A DNA stretch of 64,000 nt from Acidobacteriaceae bacterium KBS 89 (GCA_000381605.1 KB906754.1:1323147-1387146); one strand, 5' to 3'. Counted from the first letter of the stretch, positions 19,549 to 28,415 are shown. The notes: generated by a model not told the origin, from the sequence alone. A program made the numbers and translations.

Positions 19549-19750
19549 TGCTCTCTACCCCGAGATAAGCGCGGAGGGAAAAAGTTTCTCAGCGCGTTCT
19601 CGATCGATCGATGCTGCTAATGGCGGCAATAAGCGGTGAGGAAATTTTACCCTCTGTGCTGGTAAATGTCGCCAATCGTTACCAGTCCGGCGAAACGCCA
19701 GACTTACCTCAGCCGATGCATGACCGTTGAGGATATTCACGTAAAGAGCA
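19549..19750 (-). ncRNA. Candidate retron msr-msd ncRNA, about 200 nt
   Basis: Read on the minus strand. The outer stem pairs a1 TGCTCTTTA (19750-19742) with a2 TAGAGAGCA (19557-19549): nine pairs, one of them G-U. A first msr hairpin is closed by CCTCA/TGAGG (19732-19707). A second is an 8-bp stem with a UUU loop (GTCTGGCG-TTT-CGCCGGAC, 19703-19685), the form of the RT-recognised hairpin in Ec86. A long msd stem pairs TGGCGACA (19674-19667) with TGCCGCCA (19628-19621) around an inner TTTACC/GGTAAA hairpin. The candidate branching G is 19740, two bases after a1. A consensus promoter starts transcription at a1. Ends and branch site are predictions. Confidence 0.72.
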
Positions 19751-19755
19751 ATCTA

Positions 19756-19784
19756 ATTGTGGTGCATGCCCGAAGCGATGTCAA
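19756..19784 (-). promoter_or_regulatory. Sigma70 promoter of the retron operon
   Basis: A perfect TTGACA -35 (19784-19779), a 17-base spacer and CACAAT -10 (19761-19756). The expected start falls at 19750-19748, exactly where the a1 arm of the ncRNA begins. The -35 spans the stop codon of the neighbouring DinB gene. Confidence 0.72.
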
Positions 19785-20350
19785 TCGGCACGCTTGGAGC
19801 CCGGATAACCTGGGTCCGCCATGATCTCCTCAATCTGCAAAGCATGCCGAGCCCCATGCTGCCCCAGCACCACCAGCCACTGGTAGCAGTCGAGATCTCC
19901 GAACGCGATGTGAGGAAAGAAGTGGTCGCGAAGCTCGGCCTGCGTCTCCGCCGCAAAAGCGAGCGTGCCCGCCCTGGTCCTTCGCAGCTCTGCGATCATC
20001 TCCGCCGTATCCGGCCATCGCCCCACCGGCCGCACCGCCTCCCGCGCATTGAACTTCGTGCTCCGCGCCTTCGCCAGCCCCAGAACGAGCGGCTCCTTCC
20101 CCGCAGCCCCCGCCTTCTTCTCCGGCTCCGCCGCCCCTTCCATCGCCTTCGCGATCATCCCCAGGATGAACCTCTCGAACACAATGCAATGCTCGATATT
20201 CTCCGCAATCGACCATCGCTCCGGCGTCTCCCGGAACCCCCACTGCTCGGGAGTCAGTCCCTCCACCAACTCCAGCAGCCGCGCCTCGCTCGAAGCCAAC
20301 TGCTCCAGCACCAGCCGCCGCTCATGAGCTTCCATTGTCCCGGCTCCCAT
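19781..20350 (-). CDS. DinB-family protein, 189 aa
   Basis: A four-helix-bundle DinB-type protein. The first metal His is in ENIEHCIVFERF (about 54) and the other pair is in GQHGARHALQIEE near residue 165. It is longer than the 9501 homologue because of a Lys/Ala/Gly-rich insert (GAAEPEKKAGAAGKE). The true start may be the inner ATG at 20335 (MEAHERR). Substrate unknown. Its last codons overlap the retron promoter, so read-through from this gene could feed the retron. Confidence 0.85.
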   Translation of the reverse strand: MGAGTMEAHERRLVLEQLASSEARLLELVEGLTPEQWGFRETPERWSIAENIEHCIVFERFILGMIAKAMEGAAEPEKKAGAAGKEPLVLGLAKARSTKFNAREAVRPVGRWPDTAEMIAELRRTRAGTLAFAAETQAELRDHFFPHIAFGDLDCYQWLVVLGQHGARHALQIEEIMADPGYPGSKRAD

Positions 20351-20399
20351 GGACCAATCTTAGCCGGGTGCCCAGTCGCATCGCATCCGTCTCATCGAA

Positions 20400-21101
20400 T
20401 CAGTGATCACCCACCGAGGCAGCCGTACCGTCCGACCACTTGCCCACCGGAACCAGAAATATGGTCATTCCCTCCGTGCCCGGAAATGCTATAACCGGCG
20501 AGCCCGGCAAGCCTGCGCCCCAGGCTGCAGGGTCCGTTAGTGGAGTGAAAAACATCAGGTGGGGACGCCAGTGCCCATCACTATCGCTCAAGTACCCCTG
20601 CTTGGACAGCATGTAGCACATCGCGCCTGGTTCCGGCGACGGCAATTCCTTCTTATCCAAAGCGGCTTTGATATCCGCGAACATCTGGGCTTTGGATTTT
20701 GTAGCCAATATCAACTCGGTCTTCTTGATCGTGCGTGGAAGGTAGGATCGCACGGACGCCGGGTTGAGACAGATCGGTCCCCGCAGCTTCGGATTCCAAA
20801 AGTTGGGATCGTCGGTTCCGGCCATCCAGGATCGCTCTACCATGCACACGAAGCCGTTCTTGCCTTTGGCCGCGGTTTCGTAACCATGGCGTCCGAGGAC
20901 CATAACCTCGGCATATCCTGAGATGGATTCGGGAGCAGCGCTCCGCGCCAGCACTATCTCGGCATCTCGCTCCATCAGATACTGGTCAAGCGGGGCCATG
21001 TTCGGATACGGTGTTTTGACGTCCTGCGCCTGCGACGCCGCGACCACGATAACCAGCGCGAAACTTCCCAATACAATGGCCCTCAGAGCATTCCGTTTCA
21101 T
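20400..21101 (-). CDS. Secreted protein, 233 aa, function unknown
   Basis: The signal peptide is MKRNALRAIVLGSFALVIVVAASQAQ. The mature domain contains GYAEVMVLGRHGYETAAKGK, two Cys (CMVERSW and PICLNPASV) and CYMLSKQGYLSD with W/H/F-rich sequence after it. A third Cys is there too, so one disulfide is possible. I do not recognise a family or a catalytic motif. It is transcribed away from the 394-base gap at 21102-21495. Confidence 0.75.
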   Translation of the reverse strand: MKRNALRAIVLGSFALVIVVAASQAQDVKTPYPNMAPLDQYLMERDAEIVLARSAAPESISGYAEVMVLGRHGYETAAKGKNGFVCMVERSWMAGTDDPNFWNPKLRGPICLNPASVRSYLPRTIKKTELILATKSKAQMFADIKAALDKKELPSPEPGAMCYMLSKQGYLSDSDGHWRPHLMFFTPLTDPAAWGAGLPGSPVIAFPGTEGMTIFLVPVGKWSDGTAASVGDH

Positions 21102-21495
21102 AGATCTCTCCTGAGAAAGGGATTGAATCTACTCCCGAATCGAGAACCTTACCGAACCAGTTTCCTCCCGTCCGACCAAGGACGCGAGATTATTTTTCGC
21201 GTTTTCAGCCCAGAAATCGCATGTCAAGCCCCCAAACCACCTAACCCTTTCCCGATCATCAACATCCGCGTGGCGTATTAGTTACACTCAAACCGCTATA
21301 CTTAAAAATAGAAGACCAAAAGCACGCTCGAAAACCAAACTACCCATAACTCCTTTGTTTGGACGATTTTGGACGTAACCCCAGTGTTATGACTATTTTG
21401 CGGAGACTTATCTCCTGCAAAATACTGATTCAAGAGACTTTGCACGCGGGCAATAGGGAGGGGGGTACCCCCGCCATCAGGAGCATCGAACCAGC
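21102..21495. other. Divergent intergenic region, 394 bases
   Basis: AT-richer than its surroundings. A TATACT hexamer at 21297-21302 could be a -10 element toward the DUF4230 gene, but its -35 is weak. The words ttggacg and cggagac occur without clear symmetry. No open frame or RNA structure could be supported. Confidence 0.4.
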
Positions 21496-22164
21496 ATGAC
21501 GACCCAATACAGCTCGTACGGTTCAGGCCGCAGCAGCTCCTCCGGTACCCTCCTCCTCGTCCTCCTCTGCCTCATCCTCGGAGCCGCCGCCGTCGTCGTC
21601 TTCCTCCGTCAGGCCACCACCGGCGTCATGTCCCGCGTCGCCAGCGCGATCACCGGCCGCACAACCACCTTCGACACCTCCGTCCCCGCCGTCGTCCAGA
21701 AGATCCAGCGCCTAAGCCGCCTCGAAACCGTCGTCTATTCCATGGACACCGTCGTCGAAGGCTCCAAATCCTCCGCCGTCCTCCCCGACCTCCTCGCCGG
21801 CGACCGCATCCTCCTCGTCGTCCACGGCCAGTCCATCGCCGGAATCGACCTCGGCCAGCTCAAACCCGAAGACGTGAAGATCACCGGCAAGGACGGCGCC
21901 CAGTCCATCCGCGTCACCCTGCCACCCTCCCAGCTCTTCATCACCACCCTCGACAACCAGCACACCCGCGTCTACATGCGCTCCACCGGTGTCCTCGTCC
22001 CCGCCGACCCGAACCTAGAGTCCGACACCCGCGTCAAAGCCGAGAAGCAGCTCCAGGCCTCCGCTCTCTCCGACGGCATCCTCGACAGCGCCAGCAAAAA
22101 CGCCCGCGCCACCGTCACCACCCTCCTCTACGGCCTGGGCTTCCACGACGTCGTCGTCAATTAG
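21496..22164 (+). CDS. DUF4230 domain membrane-anchored protein, 222 aa
   Basis: A Ser-rich N-terminus precedes one transmembrane helix at about 18-38 (LLLVLLCLILGAAAVVVFL). The DUF4230 domain follows: IQRLSRLETVVYSMDTVVEG, then DRILLVVHGQSIAGIDL, then VTLPPSQLFITTLDNQ. It closes with the RVKAEKQLQASALSDGIL amphipathic helix. Family members are single-pass proteins of unknown role with the domain outside. A 94-aa single-pass protein and fabD follow on the same strand but after gaps. Confidence 0.85.
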   Translation: MTTQYSSYGSGRSSSSGTLLLVLLCLILGAAAVVVFLRQATTGVMSRVASAITGRTTTFDTSVPAVVQKIQRLSRLETVVYSMDTVVEGSKSSAVLPDLLAGDRILLVVHGQSIAGIDLGQLKPEDVKITGKDGAQSIRVTLPPSQLFITTLDNQHTRVYMRSTGVLVPADPNLESDTRVKAEKQLQASALSDGILDSASKNARATVTTLLYGLGFHDVVVN

Positions 22165-22359
22165 TCAATTTACCGTCAATTAGAAAAAAATCCCCGACCC
22201 ATCCGCTCGATCTGCATCTATCTACATAACATCGCTAATCTGCGACCTTTCCTCTCCCGTAGCGTCAAAGAGCCGATGAAGTCAGATGACACAAAAGCTG
22301 CATCTCGGTGAAACCACAGTTTCACCAATATCTAAAGGACCTGAGCTATCATCCAAATC

Positions 22360-22644
22360 ATGAGGTTTCGCTCCACATCCCGCGACACAGACGCTCCAGA
22401 ACAGGACAACTCCGGCGTTCTTCCCTTCCCCCGCAACAACCACAACGGCAACGACGTAGAGGAAGAAGAAACCACCCTCATCAAGACCGTTGGCTGGATC
22501 TCCGCCGGGCTCGGAGCCGTCGCGCTCGGCCTCTTCATCGGCCGCGAACTCCGTCAGCGCTACCAGTTCAACCGCCGAACTCCCTACGACATGTACGCTC
22601 ACTCAGGCGACGAGCAGGACGTAGACTTCGGCCTCGGCATCTAG
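22360..22644 (+). CDS. Small single-pass membrane protein, 94 aa
   Basis: A hydrophilic N-terminus with an acidic run (NDVEEEETT) is followed by one transmembrane helix at about 42-62 (IKTVGWISAGLGAVALGLFI). A Tyr/Arg-rich tail ends DEQDVDFGLGI. No known domain. It precedes fabD by 72 bases on the same strand and has strong codon bias like its neighbours, so I take it as real. Confidence 0.65.
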   Translation: MRFRSTSRDTDAPEQDNSGVLPFPRNNHNGNDVEEEETTLIKTVGWISAGLGAVALGLFIGRELRQRYQFNRRTPYDMYAHSGDEQDVDFGLGI

Positions 22645-22716
22645 CCCAAATCCCTCATCATCCATAACTTCCCGCGACCGGGAGAAATCCCCTCCGTTGA
22701 GTTACCATCGTCAACG

Positions 22717-23718
22717 ATGAGTACACCGAAACTAGCTTTCCTCTTCCCCGGTCAGGGCTCGCAAACGGTCGGAATGGGCCGCGATCTCTACGACAACTTC
22801 CCCGCCGCTCGAGCCGCCTTCGACGAGGCCGACGAAGCCCTCGGCTTCGCCCTCTCCAGGCTCATCTTCGACGGCCCTGAAGACCAGCTCAAGCTCACCG
22901 AGCACACTCAGCCCGCAATCCTCACAGTCTCCGTCGCCGCCGCCCGCGTCCTTGCCGAACGCAACATCCAACCCGCCTTCGCCGCCGGCCATTCGTTAGG
23001 CGAATACTCCGCCCACGTCGTCGCCGGAACCCTCACCTTCGCCGACGCCGTCCGCACCGTTCGCGCCCGCGGCCAATACATGCAGCAAGCCGTCCCTTCC
23101 GGAGTTGGCGCAATGGCCGCGATCCTCGGCCTCGCACCCGACCTCATCCAGACCATCTGCTCCCAGGTCTCCGACGACCTCACTCCGCTTCCAACGACGC
23201 CCGAAGCCAAGACCTTCAACCCCAACAGCGCCGTCGTCTCACCGGCCAACCTCAACTCCCCCGACCAGACTGTTATCTCCGGAGCAACCACCGCCGTCGA
23301 GCGCACCGCCGACCTCTGCAAGCAGGCCGGAGCCAAGCGCGCCATCATGCTCCAGGTCAGCGCCCCCTTCCACTGCGCCCTGATGCAGCCAGCCCAAGAC
23401 GCCCTAGCCCGCGACCTCACATCCCTCACCTTCCACGATCCCCACTTCCCAGTAGCAGCCAACGTCGACGCCCGCCTCCTCACCCGCAGCGACGACGTCC
23501 GCGACTGCCTCATCCGCCAAGTCACCGGACCAGTCCGGTGGGTCGAGTGCATCCAACTCCTCTTCTCCCAATCCCCTACCCACTTCATCGAGGTAGGCCC
23601 TGGCAAGGTTCTCTCCGGTCTCAACCGCCAGATCCTCGGCAAGGATGCCACCTTTCCAACCCTCAACGTCGAAGACTCCGCCTCCCTTGAAAAGACCCTC
23701 ACCGCTCTGTCCCTATAG
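22717..23718 (+). CDS. fabD: Malonyl-CoA:ACP transacylase, 333 aa
   Basis: Loads malonyl groups onto acyl carrier protein for fatty-acid elongation. The signature is clear: an opening [14 protein letters not shown], the nucleophile S93 in [11 protein letters not shown], and H219 in APFHCALM, with the Arg of VRARGQYMQ between. The end carries [14 protein letters not shown] short insert ([15 protein letters not shown]) is seen near 165. No other fatty-acid genes are adjacent. Confidence 0.96.
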   Translation: MSTPKLAFLFPGQGSQTVGMGRDLYDNFPAARAAFDEADEALGFALSRLIFDGPEDQLKLTEHTQPAILTVSVAAARVLAERNIQPAFAAGHSLGEYSAHVVAGTLTFADAVRTVRARGQYMQQAVPSGVGAMAAILGLAPDLIQTICSQVSDDLTPLPTTPEAKTFNPNSAVVSPANLNSPDQTVISGATTAVERTADLCKQAGAKRAIMLQVSAPFHCALMQPAQDALARDLTSLTFHDPHFPVAANVDARLLTRSDDVRDCLIRQVTGPVRWVECIQLLFSQSPTHFIEVGPGKVLSGLNRQILGKDATFPTLNVEDSASLEKTLTALSL

Positions 23719-23750
23719 ACACGGCAAAAAATAGCAAGGAGCAACATCAC

Positions 23751-24206
23751 ATGAAAGCCGGCGACAAAGTAGAAAACTTCACCCTCCAAAATCAGGACGG
23801 CAAAGACGTCTCCCTTACCGACTTCAAGGGCAAGCCCGTCGTCCTCTTCTTCTATCCCCGCGCCGACACCCCCGGCTGCACCATCGAATCCTGCGGCTTC
23901 CGCGACGCCTTCGAGAAGTTCCAGAGGGCCGGTATCGTCGTCCTCGGCATCTCGCGCGATACCGTCAAGGATCAGAAGAAGTTCAAAGACAAGTACGACC
24001 TGCCCTATGACCTCCTCGCCGACCCCGATATAGTTCTCATCAACCGCTACGACCTGATCAAGCCAAAGAACATGTATGGCAAGCTCGTGAAAGGCGTGAA
24101 GCGTACTACCTACCTTATCGGCCCTGACCAGCGCCTTCTCCATATCTTCGAGGAAGTAAAACCCGAAGGCCACGCCGAAGAGGTTCTCGCTCTCCTCAAG
24201 AACTGA
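23751..24206 (+). CDS. bcp: Thioredoxin-dependent peroxiredoxin (BCP type), 151 aa
   Basis: An atypical two-Cys peroxiredoxin that reduces peroxides. The peroxidatic C43 is in ADTPGCTIESC and the resolving C48 lies five residues later, the BCP spacing. GISRDTVKDQKKFKDKYDLP and a C-terminal TYLIGPDQRLLHIFEEVKP complete the thioredoxin fold. Cytoplasmic. It lies 32 bases after fabD, so co-transcription is possible; a polysaccharide deacetylase follows closely. Confidence 0.95.
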   Translation: MKAGDKVENFTLQNQDGKDVSLTDFKGKPVVLFFYPRADTPGCTIESCGFRDAFEKFQRAGIVVLGISRDTVKDQKKFKDKYDLPYDLLADPDIVLINRYDLIKPKNMYGKLVKGVKRTTYLIGPDQRLLHIFEEVKPEGHAEEVLALLKN

Positions 24207-24237
24207 GGCCTCGGCAGATTAGACTCGAACGTACGCA

Positions 24238-24972
24238 ATGAACGCTTCCACCATGACGACGGCGGCCGTAGCTTTCACCACGGCGGGCCTCCTCGCCGGT
24301 GGCTGCACCTACGCCGCCCTCTCCGCGCAGTCGCAAATCTTCGGCAAAGTCCTTATCGCCAGCCGCAATCCAAACGAAATCGCTCTCACCTACGACGACG
24401 GCCCTAACGACATCGTCACCGAGCGTCTTCTCGATCTGCTCACTGGACACAACGTCCGCGCTACCTTCTTCCTCATCGGAGATTTCGTCCGGCAACGCCC
24501 TCAGATCGTCCGCGCCATCGCCGCATCCGGACACCTCATCGGCAACCACACCATGACTCACCCTTGGCTCGCCTGGCAATCCACCGCCCGCATCCGGCAA
24601 GAGCTCGCCGGCTGCAACTCCATCCTCGAAGACACCCTCGGCGTCCCAATCCGCTACTTCCGCGCGCCCCACGGAGCCCGCCGACCCGTCGTCCTCCGCA
24701 TCGCCCGCGAACTCGGACTCACGTCCGTCCAGTGGAACATCATCCCCAAGGACTGGCAGCCCGTCGGCGCAGCGGAGATCGCCGCCCGCACCATCCGCGC
24801 CATCACCCGAAACCAGCACAGCCGCCGCGCCTCGAACATCGTCCTCCACGACGGCGGCCAGGCCGGGCTCGGACAACCCCGGCTTCCGACTGTAGACGCC
24901 ACCAGACTTCTACTCGAAAAATACAGCCCTGAGACTGGAACGAAGTTCGTCACCGTAGATTCCTGGGTGTAG
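24238..24972 (+). CDS. Polysaccharide deacetylase (NodB domain), 244 aa
   Basis: A carbohydrate esterase family 4 enzyme removing N- or O-acetyl groups from a polysaccharide or peptidoglycan outside the membrane. Motif 1 is LTYDDGP, motif 2 is GNHTMTH with the metal His pair, motif 3 is RAPHGARR, and later LHDGG. The N-terminus carries a hydrophobic stretch with LAGGC near residue 23, a weak lipobox, so it may be a lipoprotein. Substrate unknown. Confidence 0.9.
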   Translation: MNASTMTTAAVAFTTAGLLAGGCTYAALSAQSQIFGKVLIASRNPNEIALTYDDGPNDIVTERLLDLLTGHNVRATFFLIGDFVRQRPQIVRAIAASGHLIGNHTMTHPWLAWQSTARIRQELAGCNSILEDTLGVPIRYFRAPHGARRPVVLRIARELGLTSVQWNIIPKDWQPVGAAEIAARTIRAITRNQHSRRASNIVLHDGGQAGLGQPRLPTVDATRLLLEKYSPETGTKFVTVDSWV

Positions 24973-25075
24973 TGAAACTCGAAAAAATGCGGTGGAGTCA
25001 ATACTCCTCTAAAAGCTGTATCCTTTCGCATCGCTTCCAAAAGATGACAACGCCGAATCGCTCAAGGAGATTGCT

Positions 25076-26158
25076 GTGAAACGCATTGCCCTCTCACTCA
25101 CGCTGTGTCTTGCCATCTCGTCTTCACTATTCGCTCAGAGCCAGGTCGTACCGGAAATTCCTTTCGACTCGGTTCCTAATTTTCTGAAGCTGCCCCCTAA
25201 CATCTATCTCGGAGAGACCGCTGGCGTAGCGGTGAATTCCAAAGGACACGTCTTCGTCTTCACGCGGGCCAACTCTACAGGTCCAGCGTATGGCGCGAGC
25301 GCCGCCCAGCTCCTGGAGTTTGGCCCCGATGGCACTTATCTTCGCGAGATCGGACACAACCTCTATGCGTGGTCTTACGCGCACGCTGTGAGAGTCGACA
25401 AGGAGGACAACATCTGGGTCACCGACAAAGGCTCCGACATGGTAATCAAGTTCGATCCGGCAGGCCGCGTCGTCATGGTCTTCGGGCGCAAGCAGGAGGC
25501 CTCCGACGAGAGCACCGGACCACTCAAACACGTAAGCCCGCCGCTGCCACCAGTTGATGGACAGTTCCGGCAGGTCACCGACGTCACGTGGGATCCAGCC
25601 GGCAACACCTACATCAGCGACGGCTACATCAACTCGCGCGTCGCCAAGGTCGACAAGAACGGCAAATGGCTCAAGTCGTTCGGCGAGCCCGGCGACCAAC
25701 CCGGACAGTTCAACACGCCGCACAGCATCGCGGCCGACGCACAGGGAAATATTTACGTGGCCGACCGTGGCAACCGCCGCATCCAGGTGTTCGACGGCGA
25801 CGGCAAATTCCTCCGCCAGATTACGATCGATGTTCCGTTTGATTATGCGAGTGCGGTTGCGGCGATCGGCAAAAAGCCCGCAGCCGACGCAACCGGCACG
25901 CAGGCGTCCGGCTCTCCCTGGGCGATTTGCATCACGCCCGGTCCCAATCAGGTGATGTACGCCTCGGATGCGTTTCCGGGACGCATCTACAAGTTGAGTC
26001 TCGACGGCAAGGTGCTGGGCGTACTGGGCGAGACCGGCAAACAGCTTAAGCAATTTGGCTGGATTCACGAGATCGCATGCCCATCCGAGAACGTGCTCTT
26101 CGTCGCAGAGTTGCTGAACTGGCGCGTGCAGAAACTTGTCCTGCATCCAACGAAATAA
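25076..26158 (+). CDS. Secreted NHL-repeat beta-propeller protein, 360 aa
   Basis: A GTG start at 25076, with aaggaga five bases upstream, is followed by signal peptide MKRIALSLTLCLAISSSLFAQ. The mature part is a six-bladed NHL propeller. Repeats end in motifs such as VTDKGSDMVIKFDPAGRVV, YISDGYINSRVAKVDKNGKW and VADRGNRRIQVFDGDGKFL, and HSIAADAQGN marks blade starts. The layout resembles the catalytic half of peptidyl-alpha-hydroxyglycine alpha-amidating lyase, but that activity in bacteria is unproved. Periplasmic or extracellular. Confidence 0.88.
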   Translation: MKRIALSLTLCLAISSSLFAQSQVVPEIPFDSVPNFLKLPPNIYLGETAGVAVNSKGHVFVFTRANSTGPAYGASAAQLLEFGPDGTYLREIGHNLYAWSYAHAVRVDKEDNIWVTDKGSDMVIKFDPAGRVVMVFGRKQEASDESTGPLKHVSPPLPPVDGQFRQVTDVTWDPAGNTYISDGYINSRVAKVDKNGKWLKSFGEPGDQPGQFNTPHSIAADAQGNIYVADRGNRRIQVFDGDGKFLRQITIDVPFDYASAVAAIGKKPAADATGTQASGSPWAICITPGPNQVMYASDAFPGRIYKLSLDGKVLGVLGETGKQLKQFGWIHEIACPSENVLFVAELLNWRVQKLVLHPTK

Positions 26159-26301
26159 TTCTCTTGCAGAATGGTTTGTTTTCGCTGAGGAGTCCCATTC
26201 TTTAATATTTGTTAAGCAGATCACCCCACTTTTTGATCTGTGCGAGACTTAAGGCCCGATCGAGAATACGAAAATGGCCGTCGGGCCCTGAGGCAGTACG
26301 A

Positions 26302-27003
26302 ATGGAGACCGCGGAAAAGCAAGGGCAATTGTCCCTCCTGCTCGTCGATGACGACAAAGAGCTGTGCGCGATGATGAACGAGTTTTTTGCTGAGGCTGGC
26401 CATCGCCTGGACTGCGAACACGATGGCCGCCGAGGCCTCGCCTGCGCGGCCAGTGGAACTTATGACTTGGTGATTCTCGATGTCATGCTGCCTGCCATTG
26501 ATGGCTTCTCCGTACTGCAGCAATTGCGGCTCCGAAAAGACCTTCCTGTAATTATCCTGACTGCGCGGGTCCAGCATCATGACAGAATCCTCGGGCTGAA
26601 TGCAGGAGCTGACGACTACCTGCTAAAGCCGTTCGATCCTGATGAACTCTTAGCGCGGATCCGCGCTATATTGCGCCGCACTGATACTGTGCATCGAAAA
26701 GCCAGCACTGATATGACGATCGGTGACATCCGTATCAATGCCGTCACGCGCGAAGTGTGGATCGCGGGTTCGTCGGCGGAACTGACTGAAATGGAGTTCG
26801 ACCTGCTGGAAATACTGATGCGCTCCGCGGGCCGTGTTGTCTCGCGAGACGAATTGACCATTGCCCTGTTCGAACGCGCTGCAGCACCCTATGACCGCAT
26901 TCTCGACGTCCACATAAGCCATCTTCGCAAGAAGCTGGAAGGCGGTCGAAGTCTAATTCGCACGATTCGGGGAGTCGGCTATGTCTTTGCGCGAGCGGCT
27001 TAA
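26302..27003 (+). CDS. OmpR/CpxR-type response regulator, 233 aa
   Basis: The start at 26302 is chosen from tgagg eight bases upstream; the frame runs 93 bases further up without a site. The receiver domain has acidic D16-D18 (VDDDK), phospho-acceptor D60 in VILDVMLP, T87 and K109 in LLKPFD. The winged-helix output domain ends HISHLRKKLEGGRSLIRT, then IRGVGYVF. The gene overlaps the kinase gene by 23 bases. It probably controls the exported protein at 28461 through tandem TTAAGA repeats upstream of it. Confidence 0.95.
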   Translation: METAEKQGQLSLLLVDDDKELCAMMNEFFAEAGHRLDCEHDGRRGLACAASGTYDLVILDVMLPAIDGFSVLQQLRLRKDLPVIILTARVQHHDRILGLNAGADDYLLKPFDPDELLARIRAILRRTDTVHRKASTDMTIGDIRINAVTREVWIAGSSAELTEMEFDLLEILMRSAGRVVSRDELTIALFERAAAPYDRILDVHISHLRKKLEGGRSLIRTIRGVGYVFARAA

Positions 27004-28324
27004 GTCGTTACCCACAAAGTCCCTTTATTTCGGCGTCTTTCTCGCGATGGTAGCAACGTTGTCGCTCTCCTTCGTCGTCTTCCGACAGATCTCGGTTCGC
27101 CTGGAGAGGCGACATTTCGATCCCGTCTATGACCGCCTTGACGAACTCCAACTGGAGACTGCGAGCAGGATATTGCACAGCGACGGTCAGAAGGCACTGG
27201 CCGACTATCTCACAAGTCTGGACCGCCTCTCTGGAGCGCGTCATTTTTTACTCGACGCACACGGCATCGATCTCGTCGACGGCGATAACAAGGCCGCTCT
27301 CCTTCCCCCTCCTCCTACTACCCGATGGCGTATTCGGACTGGCGGTCATACCGTCGCATCGCAAATATCCGATGACGGCCAGTATTGGTTCGCGGCCGTG
27401 GGCAAGGCGAACCGGCCCCAACTTTGGACATTTCTTCCGTACTATTTTCTAGTGATCGGTGCCACAGGCGTTCTCTGCTGGCTGGCGTCGATTGCAGTGG
27501 TGTCGCCGATCCGCAGGATAGCGGCCTCAATCGCCCTCTTCGGACAAGGCGATCTATCCGTTCGCGTGCCTACCAACCGCCAGGATGAAATTGGTCAACT
27601 GAGCGGATCATTCAATCAGATGGCCGAACGCCTGCAACGAATGATCGTGAGCGAGCGCAGGCTGCTGGCGGATATATCGCATGAACTCCGCTCTCCCTTG
27701 GCGCGGCTGAAGTTCGCCGTGAAACTCGCTCGAACCTCCACAGACACCGATGCGGCATTCGATCGTATCAACCGCGACGTCGATCGAATCGCCTCGCTCG
27801 TCGCCGGCATCGTGGAGATCACCGTCGCCGAAGGCGATCCTCTCGCTCAGGGCGCGGAGTTTGTCCGCATCGGCGATGTTCTCAATGAAGTCATTCGCGA
27901 TTGCACCGTGGAAGCCGAGGTCCGAGGTTGTCGAATCGCTTTGAGCGGCTCGTCCGCCGGCGAAATTCTCGGCAATCGCGAACTGCTGCGACGCGCAGTC
28001 GAGAATGTAATGCGCAATGGGATCCGTTATTCACCGGAACAATCAACCATCGACGTGTCACTCGCTGAAGATTCAGACACTTTAAGCATCGCAATTCGCG
28101 ACTACGGACCGGGCGTTCCTGAAAACACACTGACACGAATATTCGACCCGTTCTTCAGGGTCGAAGAGGCACGCGATGCACTGGGTGGAGGATCAGGGCT
28201 TGGATTGTCGATCGCAAAACGCGCCGTGCAGGTGCATCATGGCGCGATCACAGCAGAGAACGCGTCACCCGGCCTGCGCGTACACATTCGGATCCCGTTG
28301 TTCAAAGCGATCTTGCTGGATTGA
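26981..28324 (+). CDS. HAMP sensor histidine kinase (CpxA-like), 447 aa
   Basis: Two transmembrane helices (about 15-35 and 152-173) bracket a periplasmic sensor loop of about 115 residues. HAMP is at 174-226, and the HisKA box is LLADISHELRSPLARLK with H234. The HATPase carries N box NVMRNGIRYSPE, GPGVPENT and GGGSGLGLSIAKRAV. The architecture and the Pro-rich loop segment (ALLPPPPTTRW) match CpxA-type envelope-stress kinases. It is translationally coupled to its regulator by overlap. Confidence 0.95.
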   Translation: MSLRERLKSLPTKSLYFGVFLAMVATLSLSFVVFRQISVRLERRHFDPVYDRLDELQLETASRILHSDGQKALADYLTSLDRLSGARHFLLDAHGIDLVDGDNKAALLPPPPTTRWRIRTGGHTVASQISDDGQYWFAAVGKANRPQLWTFLPYYFLVIGATGVLCWLASIAVVSPIRRIAASIALFGQGDLSVRVPTNRQDEIGQLSGSFNQMAERLQRMIVSERRLLADISHELRSPLARLKFAVKLARTSTDTDAAFDRINRDVDRIASLVAGIVEITVAEGDPLAQGAEFVRIGDVLNEVIRDCTVEAEVRGCRIALSGSSAGEILGNRELLRRAVENVMRNGIRYSPEQSTIDVSLAEDSDTLSIAIRDYGPGVPENTLTRIFDPFFRVEEARDALGGGSGLGLSIAKRAVQVHHGAITAENASPGLRVHIRIPLFKAILLD

Positions 28325-28332
28325 AGCAGGTT

Positions 28333-28363
28333 GTCCTGTCAATTGATTTCAGTGCAACAGGAC
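28333..28363 (+). terminator. Stem-loop after the kinase gene
   Basis: gtcctgt (28333-28339) and acaggac (28357-28363) form a seven-pair stem with a long loop. No T run follows, so termination is uncertain; it may instead insulate the downstream promoter. Confidence 0.3.
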
Positions 28364-28415
28364 TTAAGAATTCTTAAGATTCACGACTGGATCACCATGT
28401 TGTAATTCCTACAAT
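28364..28415 (+). promoter_or_regulatory. Promoter with tandem TTAAGA boxes upstream of the 28461 gene
   Basis: TTAAGA at 28364-28369 repeats at 28374-28379, ten bases apart on the same helix face. The surrounding 16 bases (cttaagaattcttaag) also form a perfect palindrome. A TACAAT -10 (28410-28415) with a poor -35 (ctggat, 28387-28392) lies immediately downstream. This is the arrangement expected for an activated OmpR-family promoter. A ttgta/tacaa inverted repeat overlaps the -10. Binding by the adjacent regulator is inferred. Confidence 0.55.

Noticed and set aside
21297..21302. TATACT as a promoter for the DUF4230 gene
   Set aside because: The -35 is weak at any spacing and the distance to the start is nearly 200 bases; not listed as a promoter.
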